A DNA stretch of 64,000 nucleotides from Streptomyces sp. TLI_146 (GCF_002846415.1 NZ_PJMX01000001.1:8308001-8372000), one strand, 5' to 3'; positions 1 to 9,053 are shown, counted from the first letter of the stretch. Numbers and translations: made by a program. The notes: generated from the sequence alone by a model not told the origin.

Positions 1-99
1 CTGGCCCGACCCTCGTACGTCGTGTGGTGACTCTTGCAGCGTCCGCGGTGTGTAGCGGGCTCGGTGCAGTCGATACAGCGTATGTGCATCCCCCCCGGA

Positions 100-877
100 G
101 GTGAGTTCTGGTCACTGAGCGTTTGCAGCGTTGACGCTCCAGGGTGAGGACGGCAGCGGCCATGGCCGTCATGCGGTTGGGGCTGCAGCGGGCTCTCCGG
201 AAGACGTGCCAGGACTTCGGTCTCGCGACGCTTCGTTCGACGGGTCTTCGTGCCGCTGGCAGGGTACGGTTGGTCGTCCGCTCGGTCGCGGTGAGGTTGT
301 GGTGCGGGCGGCGTCTGATCGGCGTGGTCACCCATGAGCCGGCCCCGATGTAGGCGCGGTCGGCGAGGAGGGCACGCCTTGGCGTTCGCAGATCCGGATG
401 ATGTGGTGGGTGCGGGCCGCGGTCAGGTCGTGGGTGCGGCCGGGCAGTGCGGGCAAGATCCACAGCAGCTTGCCCGCAGGGGCAGCCACGACCTACACAT
501 TCACGCCCGTGGCGGCGGTGCTTGTGGGAGAAGTCGGCCCGGCTGTCACCGACCCGGTCGCATTGGGCGAGCGTTCCGTCGAGCAGGACGTGATCGGGAT
601 CCGTCTCCTGCAGGACCCGCAGCAGCCCGGGCGTCCGGCGGGAGAGATGGCTGACGACGGCGGCGACGTAGGCATGGGCAGTGCCGACGGATATGCCGAA
701 ACCGGCGGCGATCTGCGCGAGCGTGTCGTGCCGACGAAGGTAGACCAAGCCGACGAGAGCACGCTGGTGCGGCGGGAGCTTGCAGCGGCGGTCATCCTCA
801 TGGGTGACGATGAACATGGTTACCCACTCGACAAGGGCGTGCGGGAGGCCGAATGCGGCAGGATTGGGAACTAACGA
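100..877 (-). pseudogene. IS5-type transposase remnant
   Basis: Read leftward from about 877, one frame gives an IS5-like transposase N-terminus: a helix-turn-helix stretch (LAQIAAGFGISVGTAHAYV) followed by the first DDE motif context (VLLDGTLAQCDRV) and the KHRRHG motif. Near 500 the frame is lost by one extra G and the expected glutamine codon of the GxNVQV motif reads TAG. The downstream frame continues with the conserved LPGRTHDLTAARTH block. A second frameshift near 385 is needed to read LLADRAYIGAG. Two frameshifts plus a nonsense codon make this non-functional. The family is inferred from the HTH_Tnp_4/DDE_Tnp_4-like motif order. Its outer boundaries are not resolved. Confidence 0.72.
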
Positions 878-1450
878 GGCTCCTGGGCTGATGAGTTGAG
901 ACGTCGAACACCTCTCTCAACGGCACAGGAGCCTCGTGCGTTGCGGGAGGCCGCCCCGTCACCCGACCGGTGGCCACTCTGAAAACGCTCAATGATCCTT
1001 ACGGCGTCCGGGTCAGGGACGAGCGTCCAACCCACCCCACCGTGCTCGGCGGGCATGGGGGCAGGCATGCAGCCATAAGGGGGGCGACCTCCACCGCGCC
1101 ACCGAAGCGGCATCTTGCGGATAGCGGCCATGGCGCCCGTAACGCGGTCTTTGGTGCTCTGCGATTCGACCTGCGCAGCGAACGCCAGCATGAGCATTAT
1201 GAGTTCGCTCATGGGGTCCATGGGGTTGCGGAAGTCGAAGACGAGCCGGCGCCTCGCCGACGCCCTCGGCGAAGACGAGCACCTTGTGGTGCTCACAGGC
1301 CCACTTCGCGAGCTCATGCATGTGCGCCATAGACCGGATCGCGCGGTCAAAACGCCACCACACCAGGACGTCAAAGTCATCACGACGCGCGGAGCCATCC
1401 GCCAAGCTGCGGACGGTCGAACGGGCCGAAGGAGGACGCGCTGACGTTGA
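871..1450 (-). pseudogene. Serine recombinase (large-serine type) fragment, frameshifted
   Basis: One reverse frame (about 1450-1250) encodes the end of a resolvase catalytic domain, including DVLVWWRFDRAIRSMAHMHE. After a frameshift near 1250 a second frame (to about 995) encodes the long helix and the beginning of the recombinase domain: DFRNPMDPMSELIMLMLAFA, then GGGRPPYGCMPAP. The N-terminal catalytic-serine region is missing upstream, and homology stops around 995, next to the IS end. Large serine recombinases integrate phages and ICEs, so this is probably the relic of an integrated element. It cannot be active because both ends are missing and the frame is broken. Confidence 0.75.
874..937. 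repeat. Inverted repeat at probable IS end
   Basis: ACGAGGCTCCTG (874-885) is perfectly repeated inverted as CAGGAGCCTCGT (926-937), with an inner GTTGAG/CTCAAC pair (895-900, 916-921). It lies exactly between the transposase remnant and the truncated recombinase gene. It may be the subterminal structure of the insertion sequence or a transcriptional terminator brought with it. Confidence 0.5.
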
Positions 1451-1537
1451 GGTCTACAGCCTCCCGAAGCTGGTCACCCTCGCCAAAGTCGACGCGTTGA
1501 TGCCACCATGCCCGCACTCCAGAACCTCCAGTTCTGA

Positions 1538-1588
1538 GTCTTGGGAGACCCGGAAGGCAACGAGTTCTGCCTCCTCAGCCCTCGCTGA
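1538..1588 (+). pseudogene. C-terminal tail of a VOC/glyoxalase-like protein
   Basis: Seventeen codons read VLGDPEGNEFCLLSPR and stop. This is the characteristic last beta-strand of VOC proteins (DPEGNEFC). The frame is closed by TGA immediately upstream, so only the gene tail survives. The match is short, hence modest confidence. Confidence 0.35.
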
Positions 1589-1589
1589 C

Positions 1590-2099
1590 CCTGCTCCTGC
1601 CGGTTCCGGGCCGGTGGCGCGGAGCGCGTGGCGTCGATTGCGGAGCATGGCCCGACCCGGTCGGCGAACACGGGGCGAGCGTTTTCTCCAGCCGCCTACC
1701 GCATGCGGGAAAGTGCTGTCTGCATGGCGCGCGTCAGTGTCGTGCGGTGCTGGGTGAAAGGCGACTTCCACCTCATGGTGCGGCTCCCCGCTCACCACGG
1801 CATCGCGGTAGGCGACCAGCAGATGCACCGACTGCCGGGGCATCTCCGCCAGTTCCTGCGGTGCGGCCAAGTGCAGTCGTATACGCGAGGGAAACACGTC
1901 ATGGTCGGTCAACGCGTCCTGAGCGCGACGCAACCCCTCGTCGTCAGGACCGGTCCGGCCCGCGTGGAGTATCCGCTTCCTGGCCTGCCGTGGTGGCTGA
2001 GAGCCGGTGTACCGCACCAGCCTGCCCGGTTCCTCGAAGGGGCGCCGAGCGGCCCAGCCCTCTTCTGCCGTGTCCCCGTGGGTTTGTCGGGAGTTCCGT
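1590..2099 (-). other. Region without a recognised gene; weak reverse ORF
   Basis: A reverse frame stays open here (from inside the hydrolase gene down to 1454) and has moderately G/C-rich third positions between about 1700 and 1990, with peptide text such as LAAPQELAEMPRQSVHLLVA. No family is recognised and no good ribosome binding site was found. It could be the remnant of a gene whose ends were lost, in line with the neighbouring decayed genes. Confidence 0.25.
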
Positions 2100-2879
2100 T
2101 TACGCCGTGGGCAGTTGGGACAGGAACGTGCGTACCGTAGTGGTGAACTGGTCGGGGGCGTCACAATGCACGACGTGCCCGGCCGGGAGTTCGGCCAGCC
2201 GGGCCTGACCGGCCCGGCGGGCGATCATTTCCCGGGCATGGTCCTGCGTCAGTACAACGCTGTCCGTTCCGCGCACCAGGAGGGTCGGGCAGGTCACCGC
2301 CTCCCAGTCACCCCAGTAGTCGCCGGTGAGGGCCTTGTGGGACCGCACCGTGTGATCCATGTCGAACGAGTATCCCCAGCCGTCGTCGAACTGGCGGAAG
2401 GAACACTCGAGGTAGGGCGCCATCGATCCGAGAGCCGAGGCCAATGCCTGGCGGGAGGGTGCCTGGCGGGGCAGCTGCGTGGTCAACGACCAGTCGGCGT
2501 CGACCACGGCGCCGACGTCCTCGACGATCAGAGCGGTGACCTGGCCTGTGTGCCGGGCGGCGTATTGATAGGCATTCACACCGCCCAAGGAGTGACCGAG
2601 AACCGGAACCGGGCCGAGCCCGAGATGACGGTGGAAAGCGGCGATGTCAGCGACGTAGTCGGCCCGTTGGTAGCTTTCGGCACGGTCGGACTCACCATGT
2701 CCACGCTGGTCCAGAGCAATCACTCTCCACCGCGGCGCCAGCGCCTCAGCCAGCGGGGCGAACACCGAGGCCTCGTTGTAATGCCCGTGAAACGCCAGAA
2801 TCGGGAGTCCCGGGCCACCGAAGTCCAGGAAGGACAAGCGCCGCTGATCAACTGTGAAGAACTCACGCATGACGCGCAT
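2100..2879 (-). CDS. Alpha/beta hydrolase
   Basis: A 259-residue alpha/beta-hydrolase-fold enzyme. The oxyanion-hole segment is AFHGHYNEASVF, the nucleophile elbow is GHSLGG, the acid is the Asp of RGTDS near residue 210, and the catalytic His lies in PAGHVVH near the C-terminus, so the Ser-Asp-His triad is complete. The closest recognisable subgroup is the haloperoxidase/esterase-like single-domain hydrolases; the substrate cannot be told. I chose the ATG at 2879, which has AGGAG about 13 nt upstream, over an upstream in-frame start that would add a low-complexity 25-residue leader. It probably forms its own transcription unit. Confidence 0.85.
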   Translation of the reverse strand: MRVMREFFTVDQRRLSFLDFGGPGLPILAFHGHYNEASVFAPLAEALAPRWRVIALDQRGHGESDRAESYQRADYVADIAAFHRHLGLGPVPVLGHSLGGVNAYQYAARHTGQVTALIVEDVGAVVDADWSLTTQLPRQAPSRQALASALGSMAPYLECSFRQFDDGWGYSFDMDHTVRSHKALTGDYWGDWEAVTCPTLLVRGTDSVVLTQDHAREMIARRAGQARLAELPAGHVVHCDAPDQFTTTVRTFLSQLPTA

Positions 2880-3041
2880 ACTAGGTGCGGGTCTCCTGGC
2901 TGGGGATCGGCGCGAGGGGCTTCCGCGGAGTCTCGTGGAATCGTGATGGTGCATTCATGAGCACCACGCACTACTGCTTCCTGTGATGTGCGGGCTGCCA
3001 TCGCGTCGGGGGTCCGGCCCGGCCGCAGTGCGTCGGTCAGC

Positions 3042-4121
3042 TCAGGTGAGAAGTTTCGCGAGCACAGCCATCTCGGTGGGTGGGTCGATCACCGGCTGGA
3101 TGAGGAGTTCGTCGACGCCGGCCTGTTCCAGGGTGGTGATGCGGGCGAGGAGGTCGTCGCGGGTGCCGACCAGGGCCAGGGTGTTCATCAGCGAGGGCAC
3201 GACCAGGTCCCGGTCCTGCGGTGCGATGCGTCCGAGGTAGTTGGGGTAGAGCTTGGTGTGCCGGTCCGGCGCGGTGGCGGTGGTGCCGCGCCGGTCCAGG
3301 AGCCGACGTACCGCCTCGCGTTCGTCGGAGCCGAGTTGCTCGACGAGGGCGGGTGTGTCGGCGGCAGTGTCGGCGGCGAAGGCCAGCAGCGACAGGACGA
3401 GGTGGCCCGTCGCGTCCCGGGCCGCGTCGCCGTGGGGGTCCTCGTCCTCGTCGAGCAGGTGGAGCGCGGTTACCACGTAGGAGTCCACCCGGGAGCCCGT
3501 GGGGGAGTCGGGTTCGCGGGGTGTGTCCTGGGCGGCGTGGCGGCGGGTCTCGTGCAGCGCCTGCCACCCGGCGGGGTCCAGCAGGCCGAAGGAGATGAGG
3601 CCGGTGCCCCGGCGGCCGGCGACGGCGGCGGCCTTCGGTCCGAGCAGCGCGGCCACGACGAACTCGATCGGGTCGGCCGTGTTCACGTGCGCCCCGGCGT
3701 GCAGGAACCGGATGTCGCGGACCCGGTCGCCTTCGCGGTACTCGGTCGAACGCCCGGCACACAGGTCCTGCAGCACGGCGGTGAAGTTCTCCAGCCTGGC
3801 CGCAGTGGTCGGCCGCATGCCCAGAGTGCGCCGGGCGGTGTTCCCGGTGCCGACGCCGCAGATGATCCGGCCCGGTGCCAGGGCGTTGAGGCTGACGAGT
3901 CCGCTCGCGGTGGCCGGGGCCGAGCGCAGCGCCGGTGAGGTCACGCCGATGCCGAGCCTGATGCGGCTGGTGGCCTTCGCGCACAGGCTCAGGGCGACGA
4001 ACGGGTCGCCGTGGACCATCGGGGTGTCGTTGACCCAGAAGCTGTGCAAGCCCAACTCCTCGGCCCGCACGGCGAGTTTCTCCGCACCGGGCTGCGCGGC
4101 GACAACCACGCCTGCACGCAT
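3042..4121 (-). CDS. LLM-class (F420/FMN-dependent) oxidoreductase
   Basis: A 359-residue bacterial luciferase-like TIM-barrel monooxygenase/reductase. Family text includes AEELGLHSFWVNDT near the N-terminus, RIRLGIGVTSP, and the cofactor loop APGRIICGVGTGN near residue 95. It is typical of actinobacterial F420-dependent members, but F420 against FMN use cannot be decided by eye. The ATG at 4121 is preceded by GGAGG at good distance, and the frame upstream of it looks non-coding. The substrate is unknown. The middle (about 170-300) is longer and more charged than in the smallest members. Confidence 0.85.
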   Translation of the reverse strand: MRAGVVVAAQPGAEKLAVRAEELGLHSFWVNDTPMVHGDPFVALSLCAKATSRIRLGIGVTSPALRSAPATASGLVSLNALAPGRIICGVGTGNTARRTLGMRPTTAARLENFTAVLQDLCAGRSTEYREGDRVRDIRFLHAGAHVNTADPIEFVVAALLGPKAAAVAGRRGTGLISFGLLDPAGWQALHETRRHAAQDTPREPDSPTGSRVDSYVVTALHLLDEDEDPHGDAARDATGHLVLSLLAFAADTAADTPALVEQLGSDEREAVRRLLDRRGTTATAPDRHTKLYPNYLGRIAPQDRDLVVPSLMNTLALVGTRDDLLARITTLEQAGVDELLIQPVIDPPTEMAVLAKLLT

Positions 4122-4264
4122 CAATACCTCCGAGGTGTGAGGATCGATCGCATCGAACCTGCCCAGCATGGCAGGTCCCGGAGCAGGGCAGCGGCAAAGT
4201 CGCGTGAACTTGTGGCGTTGCGGGGCGGGGTGGCCCCCTGGAGAAGGGCCGCCTCGTCAGCGGG

Positions 4265-4522
4265 TCAGCAGGCGAGTGCTGCCTGCTGCCCGGAGCGGAC
4301 AGTCGTACCGTCCCGGAACCGGGTCGGCCCGAAGCCGCGCAGATACGGTGCGAGTACGTAGGCACCCTGGCCGGCCAGGCCCGTGGCGACGTCGTCGAAC
4401 GCCCTTACGTCGTAGGGGAATCCATGGAGCGGGATCACCGGCGTGGCATCGGGATCACCCGCGTACTCGTAGGCGATGTCCAGTACGGGGGTCGCAACCT
4501 GTCCTGATGATGAGAAGGCCAT
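4265..4522 (-). pseudogene. Truncated alpha/beta hydrolase
   Basis: Only 85 residues remain: the first strands of an alpha/beta hydrolase (PVIPLHGFPYDVRAFDDVA, then LAPYLRGFGPTRFRDG), ending at SGQQAALAC before the nucleophile elbow. Family members are about 280 residues, so the catalytic Ser, Asp and His are all missing. The stop codon is followed by the LLM oxidoreductase gene region with no trace of the remainder, so this is a gene truncated by deletion. Confidence 0.75.
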
Positions 4523-4542
4523 TGTGTGATCATGGCATGGCT

Positions 4543-5226
4543 CTATCTCGCGCCGCCCGGGACCACGAGGCCGGTTTCGTAGGCGGTGACTACGGCTTGG
4601 GCGCGGCTGCGCAGGTCGAGCTTGTGCATGGTGCGGTGGATATGGGTCTTGACGGTTGCCTCGCTCACATACAGCTCATGGGCGATTTCATCATTGGCCA
4701 GCCCCTTTCCGACTAATCGGAGCACTTCCGTCTCGCGCACGGTGAGCTGGTGCAGGCTCTCGGGTCGGCGGGCGGCCTCGCCCGGTCGTGGTGCGTAGGC
4801 CTCGATCAGCCGGCGCGTCACGGACGGCGCGAAGAGCATGTCGCCGGACCGGATCGCCGAGATCGCGGCGATGAGGCGGTCCGGCGGGATGTCCTTGAGG
4901 AGGAAGCCGCAGGAACCGGCGCGCAGTGCGCCGTACACGTACTCGTCCGTGTCGAAGGTCGTCAGGACGATGATCTTGGGTGCGGGGGAGGTGCGCTGGG
5001 CCAGGATGCGCTCGGTCGTCGTGATGCCGTTCATGCCCGGCAGACGGATGTCCATCAGGATCACGTCCGGGTGGTGTTCCGCTGCCATGGTCACGGCCGT
5101 CTCGCCGTCCGCGGTCTCCAGGACGGACGAGAATCCGGGGGTGGCGCGCAGGATGGCTGCCAGTCCCGCCCGAATGAGGTCTTGGTCGTCCACAACCAGC
5201 ACTCTGGTCACAGCGGGCTCCCCCAT
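4543..5226 (-). CDS. NarL/LuxR-family response regulator
   Basis: A 227-residue response regulator. The receiver domain (about 6-125) begins TRVLVVDDQDLIRAG and carries the phosphoacceptor Asp in VILMDIRLPGMNG and the conserved Lys in GFLLKD. A C-terminal LuxR helix-turn-helix (about 155-220) includes LTVRETEVLRLVGKGLANDE and SEATVKTH. It lies 14 nt after the sensor kinase gene stop and is surely its partner. The ATG at 5226 is taken because the receiver begins directly after it and GGTGG is just upstream. No nearby effector gene reveals its regulon. Confidence 0.9.
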   Translation of the reverse strand: MGEPAVTRVLVVDDQDLIRAGLAAILRATPGFSSVLETADGETAVTMAAEHHPDVILMDIRLPGMNGITTTERILAQRTSPAPKIIVLTTFDTDEYVYGALRAGSCGFLLKDIPPDRLIAAISAIRSGDMLFAPSVTRRLIEAYAPRPGEAARRPESLHQLTVRETEVLRLVGKGLANDEIAHELYVSEATVKTHIHRTMHKLDLRSRAQAVVTAYETGLVVPGGAR

Positions 5227-5240
5227 GATGTCCACCGCGG

Positions 5241-6455
5241 TCAAGCAGTCTCCGTTACCCGTCGCGCGTCGTCGGTCGGCAGGGTGAGCCGGACTTCGAA
5301 TCCCCCTTCGCGGCGCGCACCGGCAACTAGCGTACCTCCGTAGGCTTTTGCTCTCTCGCGCATACCGATCAAGCCTTGCCCGGAGCCCTGGGGCGATGCG
5401 ACGGGATCGGCGGTCCCGCCGTCGTCGCGCACGGTGATGACCAGGGTGTCCGGAAGGTATCCGACGGTGATCTCCGCCCGGGTTCTGCCCGCGTGTTTGA
5501 CCACGTTGGTCAGCGCCTCCTGTACGACCCGGAACGCGCACATCTCCAGTCCTGGAGGCAGGGAGTCGGGCTCTCCCTCGGTCCGGATCGCGACGTCGAC
5601 ACCGGTCGCCCTCACGCGTGCGGCAAGTTCGTCGAGCCTGCTGAGCGCGGACGCGGCGGTTTCCTGTGGGTCGGGGACGTCGTCCTCGTCGACGTCGACC
5701 CGGAGCACGGACAGGAGCCTACGCAGATCCGCCAGCGCCTCACGGCCCGCCCCGGCGATGTTGTCCAACGCGGCGCGGGCGGTGTCGGGCTCCGACGAGA
5801 AGACATATCCGGCCAGTCCGGCCTGGACCGTGATCACCGACATATGGTGGGCGACGACATCGTGCAGTTCCCTGGCGATACGTATACGTTCGTCCACCAC
5901 CGCCCGCCGGGCCCGCTCCTGCTGCTCTCGCTTCAACTGCTCGGTGAGTCGCCTGAGTTCGCGGTTGCGCTCGGTCAACAGGCGCTGAGTGCGGCCGAGG
6001 AAGACAGCGACAAGGGACACGAGCAGGGCCTGCCCGGCGGACATGAGCAGTGACAGGTGACCCGCCAGCCCGCTGTGCAGCAATGCCCCGCACGTGAGTA
6101 CGGCGCCCACGGCGGACGTCCGCAGGGATCGCCGCGCCGTCAGGCTGACGAGGGCGATCATCGGCGCCCACCAGTTCACCGTGGGCTGGTATCCGAGAGC
6201 CAGATACAGGGAGTACGCCGCGCACGTGGCGGCCAGGGCGGACATCGGGGCCGCCCTTCGCCAGACCACGGGCAGCGCCACCAGGCAGCTGAGCAGGTAG
6301 GCGCGGCTGTCGAAGAGGGCCCATCCGGCGGGATGGTATTCGTGTCCGGTGACGCAGGCACTCGCGGCGATGGCGGCGGCGAGCGTGATGTCGAACATCT
6401 GCCGCCGCCGACGGACGGGCCAGGTGCCGCCGGGCGTCGTGATCTTCGTACGCAT
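5241..6455 (-). CDS. Two-component sensor histidine kinase
   Basis: A 404-residue membrane histidine kinase of the HisKA_3 class. The first about 150 residues form several hydrophobic segments, followed by a charged coiled linker (RELRRLTEQLKREQQERARR). The dimerisation/phosphoacceptor helix has the His in RIARELHDVVAHHMSVI, around residue 200. The ATPase part ends with the G-boxes ITVRDDGG and GQGLIGMRERAKAYGG. It is cotranscribed with the response regulator that follows. The short extracellular loops give no clue to the signal. Confidence 0.9.
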   Translation of the reverse strand: MRTKITTPGGTWPVRRRRQMFDITLAAAIAASACVTGHEYHPAGWALFDSRAYLLSCLVALPVVWRRAAPMSALAATCAAYSLYLALGYQPTVNWWAPMIALVSLTARRSLRTSAVGAVLTCGALLHSGLAGHLSLLMSAGQALLVSLVAVFLGRTQRLLTERNRELRRLTEQLKREQQERARRAVVDERIRIARELHDVVAHHMSVITVQAGLAGYVFSSEPDTARAALDNIAGAGREALADLRRLLSVLRVDVDEDDVPDPQETAASALSRLDELAARVRATGVDVAIRTEGEPDSLPPGLEMCAFRVVQEALTNVVKHAGRTRAEITVGYLPDTLVITVRDDGGTADPVASPQGSGQGLIGMRERAKAYGGTLVAGARREGGFEVRLTLPTDDARRVTETA

Positions 6456-6610
6456 CGCTCGACGCTATCGCCGGGCCCAACTGGTGTCATCAGCCTGGCG
6501 GTTGAAGCCACGGGCCGGCGAAGTCGAGCCGTGCGCCTCGGCCGCCGCGTACAGGACACGCCAGCCCCTCCAAATCCGCCGCCACGTCGGGCCACCGCAC
6601 GCCGGATCCG

Positions 6611-7615
6611 TCACCCTGCGGCGCGCAGTTGAAGAAGGTACGTCGCGGTCAGCGCGACGGCACGTTCCTCGTCGTGCGACAGCTCCATGAGGGCACGTGA
6701 CGCCGTGGCGCCCGGGATGCCCGCCAGTGCCTGGGTCAGCCGCCCGCGTGCGGGCGCGGTGGTGGCGTCGTGGGCGAGGCGGTCGACGAGCCCGGTCGCG
6801 ATCCGATCCGCCGTCGCGGTGTCGCTCGCCAGCACGCTCAGCGCATCGGCCGCGTCGGTGTCGTTCCTGCCCTGCTCGATCATGTCGATGAGCGTCGGGA
6901 TCCCCTCGGCCACTCCCCGCGTGCCCAGTGCCAGGGCCGCGACCCCGCGGACCACGACGTCGGGGTTCGCGAGAGCGGCTCGCAGCTGCTCGGTGGCCTC
7001 GCCGCCGGGCAGTTCGGCGAGCGAGCGAACGGCACTTTCGCGCACGGCGGCCACCGGGGAGTCGAGGCCCCGCGCCAGCAGGGCAGAGCCGCTGTCGCCC
7101 GATCGCGCCAGGGCCCATCGAAGGGCTCCGGCGACATTCGGATCCGTCTCGCTCAGCACCGCCTCGACCAGGGCCTCCACCGGTACCGGAACCTCGGCGA
7201 CCGAGGACAGGGCCGCGCGCTGGCGTGCGTCGGCGCTCTTCGATCCCAACGCCTGGAGGAGCGCGACGACTTGGAGGACGTCCTCCAAGTCTTCGGGTTC
7301 CGTGGCGTCGATCCGGCGCAGCTGCGTGAGCAGCTCGGTTTCCGCCGCGATGCGTTCGCGCGTCTGTCGGATGAGGTCGCCGACGAGCGCCGACGGAGTG
7401 GATCCGGGGTCGTCGAGCGCGCGCCCGATCTCGCGCAGCGACAGCCCCAGTGACCGCAGGCTCTCGATCTGGAAGATCCGCCGGATGTCCTCGGGGGAGT
7501 ACTCCCGATAGCCGGAGCCCGTACGACCCGAAGGCCGTACCAGGCCGAGCGATTCGTAATGCCTGAGCATGCGGGCACTGACCCCGGACCGTCGCGCCAC
7601 CTCACCGATCAACAC
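6611..7615 (-). CDS. MerR-family regulator fused to HEAT-like repeats
   Basis: A 334-residue protein with an N-terminal MerR winged helix (LIGEVARRSGVSARMLRHYE, then the YREYSPEDIRRI wing) and the usual dimerisation helix to about residue 120. From about 140 to 330 it is made of alpha-helical HEAT/PBS-like repeats, e.g. AAVRESAVRSLAELPGGEA and VVVRGVAALALGTRGVA. MerR proteins are normally 120-280 residues with a small ligand domain, so a repeat solenoid as sensor is unusual. GTG start at 7615, three bases after the stop of the HEAT protein gene, so the two are cotranscribed from a MerR-type promoter upstream of that gene. Confidence 0.88.
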   Translation of the reverse strand: MLIGEVARRSGVSARMLRHYESLGLVRPSGRTGSGYREYSPEDIRRIFQIESLRSLGLSLREIGRALDDPGSTPSALVGDLIRQTRERIAAETELLTQLRRIDATEPEDLEDVLQVVALLQALGSKSADARQRAALSSVAEVPVPVEALVEAVLSETDPNVAGALRWALARSGDSGSALLARGLDSPVAAVRESAVRSLAELPGGEATEQLRAALANPDVVVRGVAALALGTRGVAEGIPTLIDMIEQGRNDTDAADALSVLASDTATADRIATGLVDRLAHDATTAPARGRLTQALAGIPGATASRALMELSHDEERAVALTATYLLQLRAAG

Positions 7616-7618
7616 GTC

Positions 7619-8284
7619 TTATCTTCCCTTCTGCCCGTCCCCGCCGAGAGCCACGACGCGCTTCGCCTCTTCGATCGCGAACTCGAATCCGGTGTCCGGG
7701 TCGTGCAGCAGCCGTTCGGTGGCGAGCGCGTGTGCGCGTACGCCAGGGGTCGACGTCGCAGCACGCAGAGCCGGTACGACAACGTCGCCCAGCGCGACCA
7801 GTGCCCGGCTCAGGCTCAGCTGGGTCTCCCGGTTGCCGCGCCCGAGCTGTGTCGCCAGCACCGCGGCCAACGCGGGCTCCTCGCCCTCCGGGACGAGGAC
7901 GACCGCGGTCCGCCAGGCGGTCCGCGCGACTTCGTCGTCGGCGTCGGACAGCAACTCCCGTGTGATCACCGGCCATGCCCGCCGGTCTCCGATCTTGGAC
8001 AGCGTGTGCAGCGCCTGACTCCGTTCCTGCGGCTGCTCGCAGCGGACCGCGCGGATCAGCTCGGGGAGCGTCAGGGACACCGGGTGGCGGGTGAGCGCCC
8101 AGGTCAGCATGTCGCGGACGAAGAACTCCGGCTCGACCGCGCAGCGCTCGAGGAGCTTGCCGATGAACTGAGGATCGGGTGTCGTGCCGACCGCCAGAGC
8201 GGCCCGCAGCCGTACGGAGGAGCGGCTGTCCTCCAGCGCCTGGAGTGCGCGTATCGCATTCGTGTCCTGCTCTGTGATCGTCAT
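7619..8284 (-). CDS. HEAT-repeat protein
   Basis: A 221-residue all-helical protein of HEAT/armadillo-like repeats (RSSVRLRAALAVGTTPDP, ERSQALHTLSKIGDRRAW, EVARTAWRTAVVLV). It begins with ATG at 8284 behind a strong AAGGAGGT site (8291-8298). It is the first gene of an operon with the MerR-HEAT regulator, and both share repeat style. They could therefore interact, or have arisen by duplication of the repeat part. No catalytic motif is seen; a binding or anti-regulator role is inference. Confidence 0.85.
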   Translation of the reverse strand: MTITEQDTNAIRALQALEDSRSSVRLRAALAVGTTPDPQFIGKLLERCAVEPEFFVRDMLTWALTRHPVSLTLPELIRAVRCEQPQERSQALHTLSKIGDRRAWPVITRELLSDADDEVARTAWRTAVVLVPEGEEPALAAVLATQLGRGNRETQLSLSRALVALGDVVVPALRAATSTPGVRAHALATERLLHDPDTGFEFAIEEAKRVVALGGDGQKGR

Positions 8285-8305
8285 CGGACCACCTCCTTGG
8301 CCAGC

Positions 8306-8336
8306 AGTGAAGGCCTTGTCACTGTGTCAAGGTCAA
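8306..8336 (-). promoter_or_regulatory. MerR-type promoter/operator
   Basis: On the minus strand TTGACC (8336-8331) and TTCACT (8311-8306) act as -35 and -10 with a 19-nt spacer, the overlong spacing typical of MerR-activated promoters. The spacer holds the dyad CCTTGACACAGTGACAAGG (8332-8314), nine matched positions around one centre base with a single mismatch. This is evidence for autoregulation by the MerR-HEAT protein of the same operon. Confidence 0.8.
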
Positions 8337-8462
8337 GTGGAGCGCCCGCCGGCACTGGCCCGGCAGCGTGGAGCGGCGGATGTCGGCGCGGTGCCGGGGG
8401 AGGGGGCGCCGGATGGGTGTGCGGCCGCGGATGCCGTATGTGGCGGGGTGGCCGGAATCGGG

Positions 8463-9053
8463 TCAAGAACCGGCCGGTTGCCCGTCCGCTCCGTACCGGA
8501 GGCCGTCGAGGAGCAGGTCGAGGAGGCGGCCGGCCCGTTCGCGTTGGTCGGGAGCGCTGGTGATCAGTGCGACGCCGGCCAGGCTGAAGCCGACGTCGAA
8601 GGGGTCGATGTCCGGGCGCAGGAGACCGGCGTCGGCGCCGGCGTCCAGGAGGGTGGTGAGCGCGGCGCCGAGCTTGTCGAGGGTCTCGGCGAAGGGGTCC
8701 GCACCGGAGGCGACCGCGGCCCGCAGGGCGTCCGCCATGCCCTGCTTGGCAGCCAGGTAGTCGATGAAGGCGTCCATCCACAGGCGGATCGCCCGATCCG
8801 GCGCATGGGCGGCGAGCAGCGTCGCCGCGCTGTCGCAGACACGGGCCAGTTCGTTGCGGTAGGCCGCCTCGACCAGCGCCTCGCGGGTGGGGAAGTGGCG
8901 GTAGAGCGTGGCCGAGCCGACGCCCGCGGCCTTGGCGATCGTGTCGATCGCCACGTCCGGCCCCTTCTCGGAGAAGGCGCGCACGGCCGCTTCGAGAATG
9001 CGCTCCCGGTTGCGGCGGGCATCGGCGCGCAACACGCTCGGCTTGCTGGTCAA
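8463..9053 (-). CDS. TetR-family repressor
   Basis: A 196-residue TetR protein. The N-terminal helix-turn-helix (about 12-60) reads ILEAAVRAFSEKG, IDTIAKAAGVGSATLYRHFP. The ligand-binding C-terminal domain resembles the SACE_7040/TetR_C_33-like group by its ALLDAGADAGLLRPDIDP stretch. The apparent start is a TTG at 9053 with GGAGC upstream. It is divergent from an SDR gene 132 bp away, with two palindromic operators between them, so it probably represses both itself and the SDR. Confidence 0.88.
   Translation of the reverse strand: MTSKPSVLRADARRNRERILEAAVRAFSEKGPDVAIDTIAKAAGVGSATLYRHFPTREALVEAAYRNELARVCDSAATLLAAHAPDRAIRLWMDAFIDYLAAKQGMADALRAAVASGADPFAETLDKLGAALTTLLDAGADAGLLRPDIDPFDVGFSLAGVALITSAPDQRERAGRLLDLLLDGLRYGADGQPAGS

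Noticed and set aside
1454..2164. 236-codon reverse ORF as a real gene
   Set aside because: Its front lies inside the alpha/beta hydrolase gene, codon bias is patchy, and no family or ribosome site is visible; kept only as a weak region.
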